From assembly GCA_947179155.2 (NCBI GenBank), contig OX359266.1:13530098-13594097 (forward strand): a stretch of 64,000 nt of DNA. The letters run 5' to 3'. Position 1 is the first letter of the stretch; each line of letters starts with the position of its first letter. Source of the stretch: Hedera helix (lineage: Eukaryota > Streptophyta > Magnoliopsida > Apiales > Araliaceae). The translations under genes and the position numbers were made by a program. Of the stretch, positions 46,606-58,793 are shown piece by piece. The notes beneath the pieces were generated by a model. The model searched no databases. It worked only from the letters and a program-made list of their open reading frames with translations, and was not told the DNA's origin.

Positions 46606-47899
46606 TAGTGGGATATGAGGTGTTAGGCATACATTAAATTAATTGCCACCTAGCCTATATTTGTTAAAATTTCATTGGTTAGTTATATGTTGGTGGAAGA
46701 ATATTACATGCATTAGTGTATGTATAGGTGCATGCAAGTATTGAATGATTTAGTGGAGAATCTCTACAATTTTCACTAAGTGTTGAGATAGGGAGGTTAC
46801 TAAGAAACATTACATTCCTTTGTTCAAACTCATTGAGTATAGTGAGAGAAATTTAATCGTGAGCTTTAAGAGAGGAGGTTATTACATAAGAGAAGAAGGT
46901 TGTGATAAAGTATTCATCTTTAAGTCCAATTAAAGGTTGAAAAGTGCTTCTAACCTTTAGTGTAGTTAAATTAGGTTTATAGTATAAGTAATGCATGCTT
47001 AGTTGTGGGTGTTCAAAGTATTGAGAATCATGGTGGATTTGAAGTTATAAGGGTAGTATTCACAGAGTTGTTGTAATGATTGTAATGTTTTGAACTTCTG
47101 AGAATCTTGTAGTCCAACTTTATATGAATAATAAAGGTTGTGTTTTGCTTCAAGGATGTGTTATGTAATTCATCTATATGTATGATTCTGTGTTTTGGTT
47201 CTGTATACGATTGTAACACTTGTAAGAATCGAAGAATTGTTAAGGTTATGACCTAGCTAGGGTTAAACCAAAACAAAAGAGTTAAAACCTATAAATCAGT
47301 TATGTCCGTGAAATCCGTCTTACATCCTTTTGGGACTTTTTGCATTTCACGAAATAGCGTTTATATGAGTCATATAACCCAGGAAGCCAATAATTTTTTT
47401 TTTGAGAAAAAGATGAAAAACACGATTATCTAGAAAATATTTTTCATCTTTTTGACGGTTTTATTCATCGTTTTGACCTTTTATATTTCACGACATAGTA
47501 GTTATACGTGGTTTAGAGACCGATGGTCCAATAACATTTTTCTTGTGAATAAGACAAAAAATATTATTCATTTGGATACAGTTATCCGAATTTTAAAAAT
47601 TCACATTCCTTAATAGCGTTTTTATTAACAATAGATACATTTTGACCAGTAAAATTTTTACTCAAAATAATTTTAAGAGATTATTATTCAAGAATACGGG
47701 ATGAATACGGAACGAATACATAAATAATATGAAGAATAATATAAGTATAATGTAATGTGTAATACGAGAATTATACAAAAAATTATCGGAGATTAATACG
47801 AGTTTAATATGAAACATCCACGAGGAATAATACGAGTAATATACAAATATTATACAACGTATTGTATAATATATTAAGTATAAATACTTAATCTACTAT
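46602..47899. other. Unassigned LTR-like stretch
   Basis: No coding region is visible. The sequence resembles the leader-intron part of a plus-strand gypsy-type LTR: TCCAATTAAAG|GTTGAAAAG near 46940 could be a donor. A segment with TTTTTGCATTTCACGAAATAG (47338) is followed by a diverged copy with TTTATATTTCACGACATAG (47480). It may be part of the M LTR or a truncated older LTR; I could not find a terminus. Confidence 0.35.
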
Positions 47900-48293
47900 A
47901 TTAATTAACCAATTACTTGGAATCTAATTAATTGTGTAACTTGTAAGTAACTAGTAAGTATATTTGACCAATTGGAGCCAAGGAAAAGAAACACAGTTTA
48001 GGGTAACTAAACTAGAAAAATATTAACAAGTACAAAATCCATGTAAAATGGTATTGACCAATCACGTCGCGAGTTAGCCATCCAAGTGATTTCTTTTCGA
48101 CCAATGAGAACAAAACAAAGCAAAATCAAATCTAGACCCGTGGATCAAAATGGCCAGCCATTTTGTGCTACTTTGAGGTGTCCTAAGTTTAATTATTAGG
48201 TGTCTAGGTCCTTCAGCAAGGTGTCTTGGTCCCTAGGGTACAAAGTGTAATTTTACCAAGCCCTAATGTGCAATTAACGTTACTTGGATTTTC

Positions 48294-48301
48294 TATAAAT
48301 A
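48294..48301 (+). promoter_or_regulatory. TATA box of M
   Basis: TATAAATA in TTTTCTATAAATAACC, 155 bases before the donor-like site, within a transcript-leader-like context. Confidence 0.7.
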
Positions 48302-49474
48302 ACCTTCACTTCTTTTCATTATTTCCTACATTTCCAAGAGAATTTCAAGAGCAAAGTTACTCTAGTATTATATATTATGAGCTATATTGAGAGTAAAATT
48401 CATTTCAAGCGACGAAACTCTACCCGATGTACTTTTAAAGCAAGCAATATAAAAGGTAACCACTCATAGTTTCTTTTATTTCATTATTCTTCATTTAGTC
48501 AGTAATAATAAACTATTACTAATAGTTATAATGCTCAAATTATTTTAAATATATAGTACAAAAAGTCCATTTTATAAGCTATTATAATGTCAGAGTTATT
48601 TTTTTTTATAAGGTAGCAAATATCCATTTGTAGGCAGTTATAATGCCCATTTGTCTTCAAGTATAACATGAAAATATTTATTTTATAAAAAAGTTATAAT
48701 ACTTAAATTTTCTTAAAGTATTTGTTCAAATACTCTTTTAATATGCAGTTATGATGCTCAAAATTTTTATAGTATTTACTAAAATATTTATTTTACTATC
48801 AGTTATACTATCCAAATTATTATTATATATAAGCGTTATAAGGTCTGCATTAAAACTTAAAAGGTTTAATTCTTGTCTAATTACGTTTATATAAGCTTAT
48901 AAAATTGTGTACGAATATTCAAAGAATAGTAAGCCATAAAAATCTACGAGGCAAGTTTTCTCCTACTAAGATTATTTGTTTACAAGCATTATATTTAATT
49001 TATGCACTTTGTGCAACAACGTGTTATAAATCTTTATCACGAAAGTTATTACTATTTGATTCGGTATAACTTGAGAAATGAACATGTTTATTCACGAAAT
49101 ATTTACTTGAGCTTTTTAGTCACACCAAATTATTTTGGGGCGACCTCTGCATGTAAACTAAACTGAGATGATGTGACGCCCCCAAATTCGTGTTCTAATT
49201 ACCCGAATCTGGTCATCACGATCCAATACAAACATCCACCACTAAATAACATACAATAACTAAATGCGGAATAATAAAATATGTTGTTTATGCAAAATGT
49301 GTTACTAGTCCCAAGATACGGTAGCCTTACAAGAAAAGTACACAAATACCCTTAATAAAGTACTTAGAGTTTACATTGCATAACAAGTAATTTAGCTACC
49401 AAAAAGGTTGCATCCTTAAGTCTATCACTTCATCTTTTCCTTACCCTTGTTCTTCCCAGAAATCTCAGGTTTCA

Positions 49475-51096
49475 CTGCAGTAGGGTTCATGATATAGAAA
49501 GGGTGAGCAACTAGTTTGCTCAACAAGTTCAAATAATAACAAGAGACAACATATCATGAATGAAAGAGAATAGCTGAAACAATTCAAAAATATGAATAAC
49601 ATATGCAGGAATAACGATTTGCTTTTAGAATTAAGATAGTCAAGTAGACTGTGAACTATAAACTTTCACTGGAGTCAATAGCTGGTTGACCCAATGGTTA
49701 CTACCAGAAATATGTACTTGAAGGGATCAGCCTCTCGCACAATATGTGTATGCATAATATTTAATTTTCGTGTTTTGTACCTGATATTAAATACAGGGTA
49801 CTCCCCTATAATAAATGGGTGTTCATAATAGTCTAAGAATTCGCATTTTTAATGATTTGGATATCTTTTAAAATCTTCAGCATAAATGTCTAGCCGAACA
49901 ATGGCTTAGAACTACTTTGATTAGTTCTTTAAGCAGTAGAACATTAAATAAGGTACAAGTTAAAGACTGTATAAGATCAAGTGCACCAAGTGCGAATAAC
50001 AACAACATCGATGTGGAATAATTGTAAAATAATTAAATCACTCAAAGCATGCTTGTAATTACAGTTCAAGCTTAAATAAATAACTTGCTCAATGAAACGA
50101 GTTTAGAGATAAGGAACTTGCCTGTGTGCTCAGCTAAAATAAACATCTAGCTTTAATTAACTTGATTGAAAAGACCTAACATTAAAAAAGTTGGTCTAAC
50201 AATTAACACTGTGTATAATGGTATGGATACACTTACTAAGACTATTCAACTAACACAGAAGTCAAACATATAACACACATAGTCAACATATTATCATTAA
50301 CCCTTTAGATAATTGGTCAAACTTACGTTGATGATTTAAGAATTTAACTAAGATTTTATTAAGTGTTAAACACTTATTAAACTTTGACACAATTTCCTAT
50401 ACTTACTTAATTAATACCCTGATAAATACCTTTTTATATCCTCAAATTATGTTAACCTATTATTTAATGGTTAATTAAATAACAATTAATTAAATGATAA
50501 AACTTATCTATGTTGGATTGTCATTGATAACCAAATTCAAAAGCTTTCTGCTCTCCTATCGTTGGGTGAATCGTCACTCAACGATTTGTACTGTCCGCCA
50601 TAGCAGATTACTCTACGACTCATAAGGTTTGCCTCAACAACCCATTCGACGAACAAAAATAGTTCTACGATCGGAGTGATCTCACCCTACGATCACTATG
50701 CAATGGCTGAGAGCTGGCCGAGACTACACTACGATAGTTGAAGGCTTGGCCGAGGCCACTCTACGATAGCCGAAGGCTTGGTCGAGGCCACTTGGCTGAG
50801 GCCACTCTACGATAGCCGAAGGCTTCTAGATTTCAGTTTTAAACACAATAGTGAACATCTTAACCCTTCTGATTCATTTAGACCGTTTATCAATTCTTGG
50901 TGAACCTACTGGTTTCTTTAGTAGGTTGACATGAACACAGGTTACTTCATATCCATTATACAACTTATATATATTGGACTCATCATGGTTCTTCATAACA
51001 GATTTCTCCCAACCGAAAGTAACCACAACAATCTATTTTAACATAATATTGATCAATAACTAACTTCCTTAAGTTATTAAACAGAATTGTCTATAC
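49475..51096 (-). other. Inferred LTR intron of C2
   Basis: On the minus strand the donor reads GTTTTAAG|GTATAGAC? in its core form TTTTAAG|GTATAG and the acceptor CCCTACTGCAG|TGAAACC. TGAGC and GCTCA arms lie at 49504-49508 and 49518-49522, as in C1. Confidence 0.5.
50556..50828. repeat. Cassette of C2 with CTCTACGAT words
   Basis: CGTTGGGTGA (50560-50569) pairs with TCACTCAACG (50574-50583). CTACGA words follow near 50612, 50672, 50692 and 50729. From about 50715 a tandem array repeats GGCCGAGGCCACTCTACGAT and AGCCGAAGGCTT three times. The CTCTACGAT word is the one dispersed in the copia LTR K, not one found in C1. Confidence 0.75.
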
Positions 51097-51347
51097 CTTA
51101 AAACTGGGTTAAAACAAAATGAGTTCCTAGTTGCTGTTCTTCTTTTTCTCCCAAAGTAGGTGATGTAATCCGAGGACATCCACTTCACAGTTACCACCAC
51201 TAGATACTTTACTCACAACTTTTCGATGGCTTTCTCTTGCTATATCTCTCTTTCACTACACTCCTTCTATATTTCGGAGCTCACAAAGACTCTCTTGCAT
51301 TAGTATTGAATAACTCAGCAAGTTTTTCTAAGAGAAAACATGGTCTC

Positions 51348-51355
51348 TATTTATA
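51348..51355 (-). promoter_or_regulatory. TATA box of C2
   Basis: The minus strand reads TCCTATAAATAGAGACC, a strong plant TATA context, about 250 bases before the donor. Confidence 0.7.
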
Positions 51356-53406
51356 GGAAATCATTACCCGCAGGTTACTGAGGTTTAGGTGGAAGCTTTA
51401 CCAACCCATCTCCCAGCCATACCTAGAAATCATCACTTTAGGTTGTAATCGGTAGAGTAGGGTCATTGACTTAGCTCGGCAGATTATACACATACGCAAA
51501 GATAAAATATTAGATTAGCCGTTAACAGTAAGGACCTCATGACAGGTCACCTCTGATTTGAGACTATATACTGACTTAACTGTCCAGCAACCCATACACC
51601 CAATTAGCTATTCTCTCTCTTCCTATTCCACGGTAGGTTTAGGGATTTGTGTCCCAAAAGATTGCCACATGTTAACTCCTTTAATAAATAATAAGTTACA
51701 CAATTAATTCCAAGTGGGCTTATACTTTGGACTTCATTTAATGTCCAATGGACTCCTATTAAATGACTTGGACTATTATTTAGTCAAGTCCATTTAATTT
51801 ATCATTGGACTAATTAATATAACCTAAATGATTGGTTATTAATTTTGTTACACATTAATTATCCAATCCATAATTAAATAATAATTGAATTGATTAATTA
51901 ATTAAATACTCTAGCACATTAATGTTAAATTACTAAATGGACTAATAAATATTATTATTAATATATCACATTGTTCACATTAATTAATAATCATATTAAT
52001 TGATTTACCAAATTTAATTAACTCATTATATTCAATTTAATTGAATATTTAATTAATAGGAAACTTAACAATTATTTTGTTATTAAAACTTTTAGGGTTT
52101 GTTCACTAATTTAATTAACACATTAGTGACCCTCTTTAATTAACCCTAGCAATTAATCACATAATCATTTAATCACGTAATTAATTACTCACACAATAAG
52201 ATTTAAATAACCTCATAAAACTAACTTGTTAGAAATTAAATTAATAATTTAATTAATAATGACGTGAAAATTCTAGGACATTACAGATGAACACCCTTTA
52301 AACACTGTCATGAGTAGTCAGTGTAGTGTATATTGTGCATAACATAGGATATTGTTAGGATGATCCCCTATATATGTTCGTTGTATGGTTCTAAGTCGTA
52401 ATTGACGGACGAACGATTCTTGGTTTATTACCACTCAGCTTTGCCATGTTAAACAATTGAAATATCTTTTGTGAGCCATTTATTTAAACAAATCCATATC
52501 AGTGTGAGTTCACTTAAATGCCATGTGTTTAAACTTGTTGAGCTATTGTATGGTTATTCTTGCAATAAACCTTAATTGCAGACGTACCCAAGAACTCTGG
52601 CTCTAAGAAGAAAGGAAAGAAGAAATGCCTAGACTAGGATACTTTTATCTGTAATATTGTCTATCTTTTGTGTTGTATGAAATCTTAATGACTTATGTAA
52701 ATATGAACAACTACTAAGAACCTTGTAACGAAATATTATATCATTAAAATAATCTTATTATCATCAACTGTGTTATGTCTTTACTTTTATAAAACATATA
52801 AGAGATAAAGCATTAACACAATATTGCTAAAGAATTATACATCTGGATGAGGGTATTGGTAATATGGTATGATCATGTTATGTCAATTCTCTAAATTTTG
52901 GATAGATATGAATTATCAATATGAAGAGATATCTAGTATTTATGAATCTACGTATCCAAGTGAGAGTATTTTGTATATGGAATTTCTAGGGAAAGAGGTT
53001 GCCTAATTAAGCGCCTCATTTCTCAGAAAGCCCCCTTAGTTACTAGAATAATTCCTGTGCTGATATTGTGAACTTTGGATATTTGAAAGTTATAAATGAT
53101 AAGATATCTAAAATCTTAACGTTAAAATTATTAAAGTTAATACTAATTCTCTTGTAGTATTTTACAAGAATTTAGTATAAAATAATGAAAAATCTTTTGA
53201 AAGTTAAGATGAGAGCTTTGTTTAGAAAACTATTTAGTTGAATGAGGATATTGATAATATGAACTGACCATGTTATGCTAATATTTTGAATTTCAGCTAG
53301 ATAAGGTTTATAAATTAAGGGAACATCTATACTTAGAACGATCTAGCATTGATAGTGAGCACCAAATCATCTATAGAGAGTATAGTGATTTGGGGGCGTT
53401 ATAGGT

Positions 53407-53418
53407 TGGTATCAGAGA
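53407..53418 (+). other. Primer binding site of M (initiator tRNA-Met type)
   Basis: TGGTATCAGAGA lies three bases after the LTR end, in the AGGTTGGTATCAGAG context usual for Tekay-like elements. Confidence 0.85.
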
Positions 53419-53671
53419 TATAGGTTATAGCTATAAAGTAACGAGTACCTTAGGATATAATCTGAGGGAGATTAGATTAAATAAACTTGTGAAGAGTTTG
53501 TGGACAATATAAAAGATAAAATATCAATTATCTTAAAAATTCTTAAAAGATACAAATATTATATAAAAAAAAGTAGAAATAAAGACATTATGTAAAAGAA
53601 ATTTATCAAGCCTTAAAACATAAAGAAATTATGTGAAAGAAATATACTAAATAAATTTAAACTCTTTGTAG

Positions 53672-53947
53672 ATGGATGACATGAATCAAGCTGATTTAGT
53701 GAAAGCAAATGCACAAGTTGTGATTCTCGACAGTGATCATGAAGAAGATCCTATAGTAAATATTGTGGAGAACCCAAGAATGTATTGCATAGCTAGGATG
53801 CCGGATGGGCCAGTGTTAGACCCTGTAGGTTACCATCCTTATCATCTAGTGCTAAATTTTGAAGATATCTCTGATGATGATGAGATGGATGAATATGAAC
53901 ATAACATTATCATCTTAGATGCTGAAGATGATGATGATGAAGGATAA
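53672..53947 (+). CDS. Acidic leader open frame of M (function unknown)
   Basis: A 91-codon frame opens 254 bases after the primer site, where a retrotransposon would start Gag. The product is strongly acidic: an ILDSDHEEDP segment near residues 18-27 and runs DISDDDEMDEYE and LDAEDDDDEG near the end, with a central RMPDGPVLDPVGYHPYH segment. No conserved domain is evident. After its stop, open segments in other frames continue to 54149, where A2 interrupts. I infer it is the decayed N-terminal extension of the M Gag, or a separate leader protein. It has no Gag core motif itself, so it may be non-functional. Confidence 0.5.
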   Translation: MDDMNQADLVKANAQVVILDSDHEEDPIVNIVENPRMYCIARMPDGPVLDPVGYHPYHLVLNFEDISDDDEMDEYEHNIIILDAEDDDDEG

Positions 53948-54026
53948 TTAGATGAGATCATTGTAGATGAACAAAGACGAAGAAGGCAATGAATAAGAAT
54001 TATTACTAGGTGTTCTTCAATTGGTT

Positions 54027-54149
54027 GTAACTGATGTAAATGTTACTCATGAAGAAACGACAATAATGGAGGCAAAATACTTGGTAGAGGTGGAAAAGAA
54101 CCACCACCTTGAAGTCTTGTTGGCTATTAAAGAAGTCGAAAAGATCCAG
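54027..54149 (+). pseudogene. Second open segment of the M leader
   Basis: A stretch encoding VTDVNVTHEETTIMEAKYLV and a following lysine/glutamate-rich part is open up to the A2 insertion. It is in a different frame from the acidic leader. It probably belonged to the same polyprotein before frameshifts. Confidence 0.35.
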
Positions 54150-54491
54150 TGTGAAGACCCGAATTTTCAGGATCACTTTAATAATATTAAATAAGAATTT
54201 AAATAACAAAGTTATCAAGGTGTTTAAATTATTTATGATTGATATATTTTATGTGATTTAAAGGATGTGATGGGATTTAATTGATAAATTAAATCTGCAC
54301 GGAGGTGGTGATAAATTATGTTGAATTAATATAATTGAAAAGTAAATAAATTTTTTAAAAACAATTTATTAAGAATAAGAGAAATTTCATGTAAGGGTAC
54401 AATAAAAATTGTACAATAAAATTGTTGTGGAGATACGAAAATTATTATTTAAATGATGTTATGTGATAATAGGTGATATATGGATTAGACA

Positions 54492-54493
54492 TG

Positions 54494-54562
<69 letters not shown>
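54492..54562. repeat. (TA)n(GT)n microsatellite in A2
   Basis: A short TA run followed by about 29 GT dinucleotides. A3 has a shorter compound TA/GT run at 58570-58607, though at a different place in the LTR. Confidence 0.9.
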
Positions 54563-54564
<2 letters not shown>

Positions 54565-54729
54565 AATTGTAAATTTTAAATTTTATTGTTTATGGAAATT
54601 AAGGGATTAATAATTAAATTAATCCAAATTTAAATAAAAAGTTAATGAGGGAGTTAGTAAAATTATAATTATTGATTTTAGATTTAACCAATAATTATGG
54701 AGGAAGTCTAGAAATTAATTGAGAAGAAA

Positions 54730-55045
54730 AGAAATTATATAAATTATATAATAATAAATTATATAATCTATATAAGGAAATTAATTTAAAGTATGAAGGA
54801 AATAATAATTATATAAATTATATAAGAATAATTATATAATTTATATAAGAGGATTAAATTGAATAAGGATGGAAGAATTTTTTTATAAATTGTACTTTGG
54901 GTAAAATGGAAATTATATAAGGAGAAAGTAATTATATAAATTATAAAATAATAAATTATATAATTTATATAAGGAAAGTTAATGTAAATAGTAAGGAAAT
55001 AATAATTATATAAATTATATAAAAATAATTATATAATTTATATAA
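54730..55045. repeat. AT hairpins in A2
   Basis: Four inverted repeats of the TTATATAAATTATATAA type with 5-6 base loops, at roughly 54737, 54811, 54933 and 55007. They correspond to those in A1 and A3; the number differs between copies. Confidence 0.8.
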
Positions 55046-55738
55046 GGAGAATACTTTAATTAAGAAAGAAAATAAAATTGTACAAATGGTACAATATTTT
55101 ATTATATGGTGATATTTAAAGTGTGTTAAATAATAAAGAAATAAAAAATAAATGAGAAGAAGGAAGGTTTTAATTTATTAAAAAAAAATTATGTTTATGT
55201 ATAATGGAATTTTTATGGAGGATAATATTTCAGAAACATAAACATGTTGATGTAACATGTTGTCCAAGTAATGAAGTGAAAAAGTATGAAAAATAATTTT
55301 TATAAGTTATATGAATTATTTTATGAATTTTGGAGGTATAAATTACCTCATATAATTACATGCATGTCATTATGCGTGTACAAAATTTGTCATGTAAAGT
55401 ACCTGAAAGAGGTATAAATATTATTTATAAATCATGTTATGATTTTTGATGAATTAAAATAAATATTTTATATATATTATATAAAATATTTATTACACGA
55501 AATAATTACGGAATTTATTTAAAACATTTAATTATGCAAGATTTATGCATGTTGTTTATCCGAATTGGAAAAGTCGGTGTGGCGTAGGTCGGTGGATTTG
55601 AGCTAAATGTTAAATATAACTCATGCAAATGAAGGGCTAAAAAGGGGAGGATGAAAAGAAAGAAATAAAAAAAACAAAAACAAAAACACTCTCCATTTCT
55701 CCTTCTTCTTTACCACACCACCACCAACCGAGACCACC

Positions 55739-55830
55739 ATGCCACCCGTAGCTGGCACCAAGAGGAATAATATTTGGTGCCATCCAAGAGTAGAACAAGC
55801 CTCCAAGGAAGATTTTTCAAGCCAAGGAAG
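55739..55830 (+). other. Short leader open frame in A2
   Basis: ACCACCATGCC gives a good start context. The frame encodes MPP, then a TKR and WCH motif, and runs into the donor-like site GGAAG|GTATAA. A3 has the homologous frame at 58699-58793 with the same MPP, TKR and WCH residues. If spliced to 57146, the joined codon would be followed at once by TAA, giving about 31 residues. Whether it is translated is unknown. Confidence 0.35.
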
Positions 55831-57145
55831 GTATAATTTATTTTTATATGATTTATTTTAGTATTTATGATGTTAAATAAATTTTATGGAAAATTAGTAA
55901 ATAATTAGAATAATTATTCTAAATAATTTTTGAATGTATAGTTATGGATTATATGATTTTTAGAAGTATTATGTTGTGAAATTGAGGAACAAAAATTGGT
56001 GTTTTGATGGCTTGTTGGCTTACTGTTATCGGGAAGAAGATGAAGAATATATAAAGGATCATGCGCGCCACGCGGGCGGTCAGTTTTTTTTCTACCACCC
56101 CAGATAAAACGACGGCGTTTTGGAGCGGGTAGGGCAGGGTCGCGCCATGCGCGGTGACTTCTGGGACCGACGTGAGAAAATGACGCTGTTTGGGGAGAAG
56201 GGGGCAGGACCGTGCGCAATGTGCGGCGGCCGACAACGCTGAAAATTATCAACGTGCCCCTGGTCTTTTCAATTAATACCGAGCGTATCCTTAGCCTCAA
56301 AAATTACGATTATGCCCCTACCTTTTTGGAAAATGCCGATTTTGTCCCGGAAGGTGCAAAAATTACTAAAATGCCCTCAGAAAAATAGTTTTTAATTAAA
56401 TAAATGTTTAAAAATTGTTTTAAAATTATAGAAAATTACAAAAAAATATAGAAATGATGTTTGGGGCATTAAATTTAATATTTTTGTAAAAATATTATAA
56501 TATTTAAATATTTTAAATATTAATCTAGTAAGTTCAAAAATTTAGAAAATAATTAAATGAAAATCCAAACAATCAAATACACTAAATTTTATCTGACGAG
56601 CCGGGTTGTTTGCACTGAATATGTTTTATATTAAGTTAAATTAATAAATTAAGGGACGAGGTTAATATAATTAACCATGTTATTTGATAATTGGCCCGGA
56701 GATGATATTAAGTTATTAAATTAATATCATAAGAGGATAAATAATTATTAATTAATTATTTTATGGTTATAGGTTGTTCGAGAAAGGGTTTTGAGCTACC
56801 AATTTAATAATTGAACGTCAAGGCAAGTTCTTCAGTACTTGATTTTAATTGTCATATGACGTTATATGTTTACTTTGTTCAAATGCGTATAGAAATTATG
56901 TGTTATGTGATATGTGAATAATATGACTACGATGTGTACTTTATGCAATGATGTTGGTTTTACGAAATTGCTAATCTGAATAAGATATAAGACATGTGAG
57001 ATATATTGCTTTAGTAGAAGCACACCACATGATGTATGACACACTGAGCATGTTATGCTATGTGCTACGTGAAGCATGAAAGGTGTAAACTGTTGAACTT
57101 GCTGAGCCGTTGTGCTCATTACTTGCATAAAATAAACTTTTGCAG
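55831..57145 (+). other. Inferred LTR intron of A2
   Basis: The donor reads CAAGGAAG|GTATAATT and the acceptor AACTTTTGCAG|GTAAATAA. The block TTGCTGAGCCGTTGTGCTCA ends at 57118, 27 bases before the acceptor. Confidence 0.55.
56055..56390. repeat. GC cassette and ATGCCC boxes of A2
   Basis: GCGCGCCACGCGGGC, AAAACGACGGCGTTTT (56106-56121), GTCGCGCCATGCGCGGTGAC and CCGTGCGCAATGTGCGGCGG form the cassette. From 56240 follow four boxes such as AATTACGATTATGCCCCT and AATTACTAAAATGCCCTC. The order cassette then boxes is the same in A3 and C1. Open frames on the minus strand here are by-products. Confidence 0.7.
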
Positions 57146-57824
57146 GTAAATAAATGAATTCCAAGAATATCAGATTATGTTAGAGACGGATTATCCTAGA
57201 AGGTTGTGAACGTAATTGTTATATTTCCAATAGCATAATTCAAATTGGGTAAATTTGCTAAGTTTATATTGATGTTGTGAAGACCCAAATTTTTGGGATT
57301 ATATTAATAATATTAAATTAGAATTTAATTAATAAAATTATCAAGGTCGATTGAATTATTTATGATTGATATATGTTATGTAATTTAAAGTGGGTGAATG
57401 GATTTAATTGGTAAATTAAATCTGTACAAAGATGGTGATGAATTGTGTTGATTTAAAATAATTGAAAAGTAAATAAATTATTTAAAAATAATTTATGAAG
57501 AATAAGAGAAATTTCTTGTAATGGTACAATAAAATTGTAAAATTAAATTATTGTGGATGTGTAGAAATTATTATTTAAATAGTGTTATATGATAATGTGA
57601 GATATATGAATTAGATATGTATATATATACATTTGTATATATATAGGTGTGCATGTTTAATTTTGATAATTACAAATTTCATTAATTATGGAAATTAAGG
57701 GATTAATAATTAAATTAATCTGAAAGTTAAATAAAAGTGAATGAAGAAGTTAGTAAAAATATTGATTATATAATTAATCAATAATTATGGTGAATGTTTA
57801 GAAATTATTAAGAGGATGAAGTAA

Positions 57825-58080
57825 TTTTTATAAATTATATACTAATAAAGTATATAATTTATATAAGAAAATTAAAGTAAAATATTAATGGAAGAATAAT
57901 TATATAAGAATGATTATATAATTTATATAAGAGGATTAAATTAATGAGAGAGTTAATAAATGAATAATTATTGATTATATAATTAATCGATGATTATGGA
58001 GAAATTTTAGAAATTATTTAAAAAAAGGGGAATGTAATTATATAAATTATATAATATTAAATTATATAATTTATATAAGA
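57825..58080. repeat. AT hairpins in A3
   Basis: The first (57829 onward) and second are decayed, the third (about 58037-58078) is a near-perfect TTATATAAATTATATAAT inverted repeat. Confidence 0.75.
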
Positions 58081-58569
58081 AAGTTAATGTAAATTGTAAA
58101 GAAAGGAAAAATAAATGAGAAAAATGAATGTTTTAATTTGTTAAAAAATTATGTTTATGTATAATGAAAATTTTATGATTTTTTATGGGGAATAATATGT
58201 AAGCAATGTGAACATGTTAATGTAATATGTTGTCCATATAACGAGGTGAAAATGCATGAAAAATAATTTTATATGTTATATGAATTATTTTATGAATTTT
58301 GGAGGTATAAATTACCTCATATAATTACATGCATGTTATTATGCGTGTACAAAATTTGTCAAGTAAAGTACCTAAAAGAGAATCATGTTATGATTTTTGG
58401 TGAATTAAAATAAATATTTTATATACATTATATAAAATATTTATTACACAAAATAAATACATAATGTATTAAATTAGTTGATTATGCTTGTTTTTGGTGC
58501 AAATCTGGACCGAGAGTAGAGAGGCGGTGGACTTAACATGTGTTTTAAAAATAATTCATGCACATATGG

Positions 58570-58571
58570 TT

Positions 58572-58607
<36 letters not shown>
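58570..58607. repeat. (TA)n(GT)n microsatellite in A3
   Basis: It lies where a TATA box would be expected, about 220 bases before the donor, so the TA run may serve as the TATA element. Confidence 0.85.
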
Positions 58608-58698
58608 GAAGGAAATAAAGAAATAGAAAAAAAGCTCATGCACACCTACCAAACATAAAACAAATTCTCTCTTTATTCTCTTCTACCACCCGACCACC

Positions 58699-58793
58699 AT
58701 GCCACCGAACACCACCACCAAGAGAAAGAGAAAATATTGGTGCCATCAAGGAGGGATAATAAGCCTCAAGGATGAAGTTTCAAGTGTTGGAAG
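58699..58793 (+). other. Short leader open frame in A3
   Basis: ACCACCATGCC starts a frame with MPP, TKRKRK and YWCH, ending at the donor GTTGGAAG|GTATAA. Joined to 60187 it would stop immediately, giving 32 residues. It is the homologue of the frame at 55739 in A2, with insertions or deletions in whole codons. Confidence 0.35.

Larger units (their letters stand above)
49172..52285 (-). mobile_element. Solo LTR C2 (family C)
   Basis: It begins TGTGACGCCCCCAAATTCG and ends TTCTAGGACATTACA, with perfect GATGA duplications at 49167-49171 and 52286-52290. It aligns with C1 at both ends but has a different cassette and lacks most of the AT palindrome field. On the minus strand a TATA box (51355-51348), donor (51097/51096), branch-site block (49504-49522) and acceptor (49475) are visible. 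Confidence 0.85.
48456..52581 (+). other. Inferred LTR intron of M, interrupted by C2
   Basis: The donor reads AATATAAAAG|GTAACCAC and the acceptor CCTTAATTGCAG|ACGTACCC. The block CTTGTTGAGCTATTGTATGG (52535-52554) is diverged; the second arm is lost but TTATTCTTGC follows as in the other LTRs. Confidence 0.45.
47900..53403 (+). mobile_element. 5' LTR of Tekay-like element M (left end unresolved)
   Basis: The right end GATTTGGGGGCGTTATA abuts the primer site at 53407. A TATA box lies at 48294-48301, a donor at 48455/48456 and an acceptor at 52581. Solo LTR C2 sits in the intron. I could not place the left terminus; the start given is arbitrary within the AT-rich sequence before the promoter. 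The region 48480-48860 has several diverged units with AGTTATAATGCTCAAATT at about 60-base spacing. Confidence 0.6.

Noticed and set aside
55914..56300. 128-codon and 95-codon minus-strand frames
   Set aside because: They overlap the GC cassette of A2 on the antisense strand; no match to a known domain and not kept in A3.
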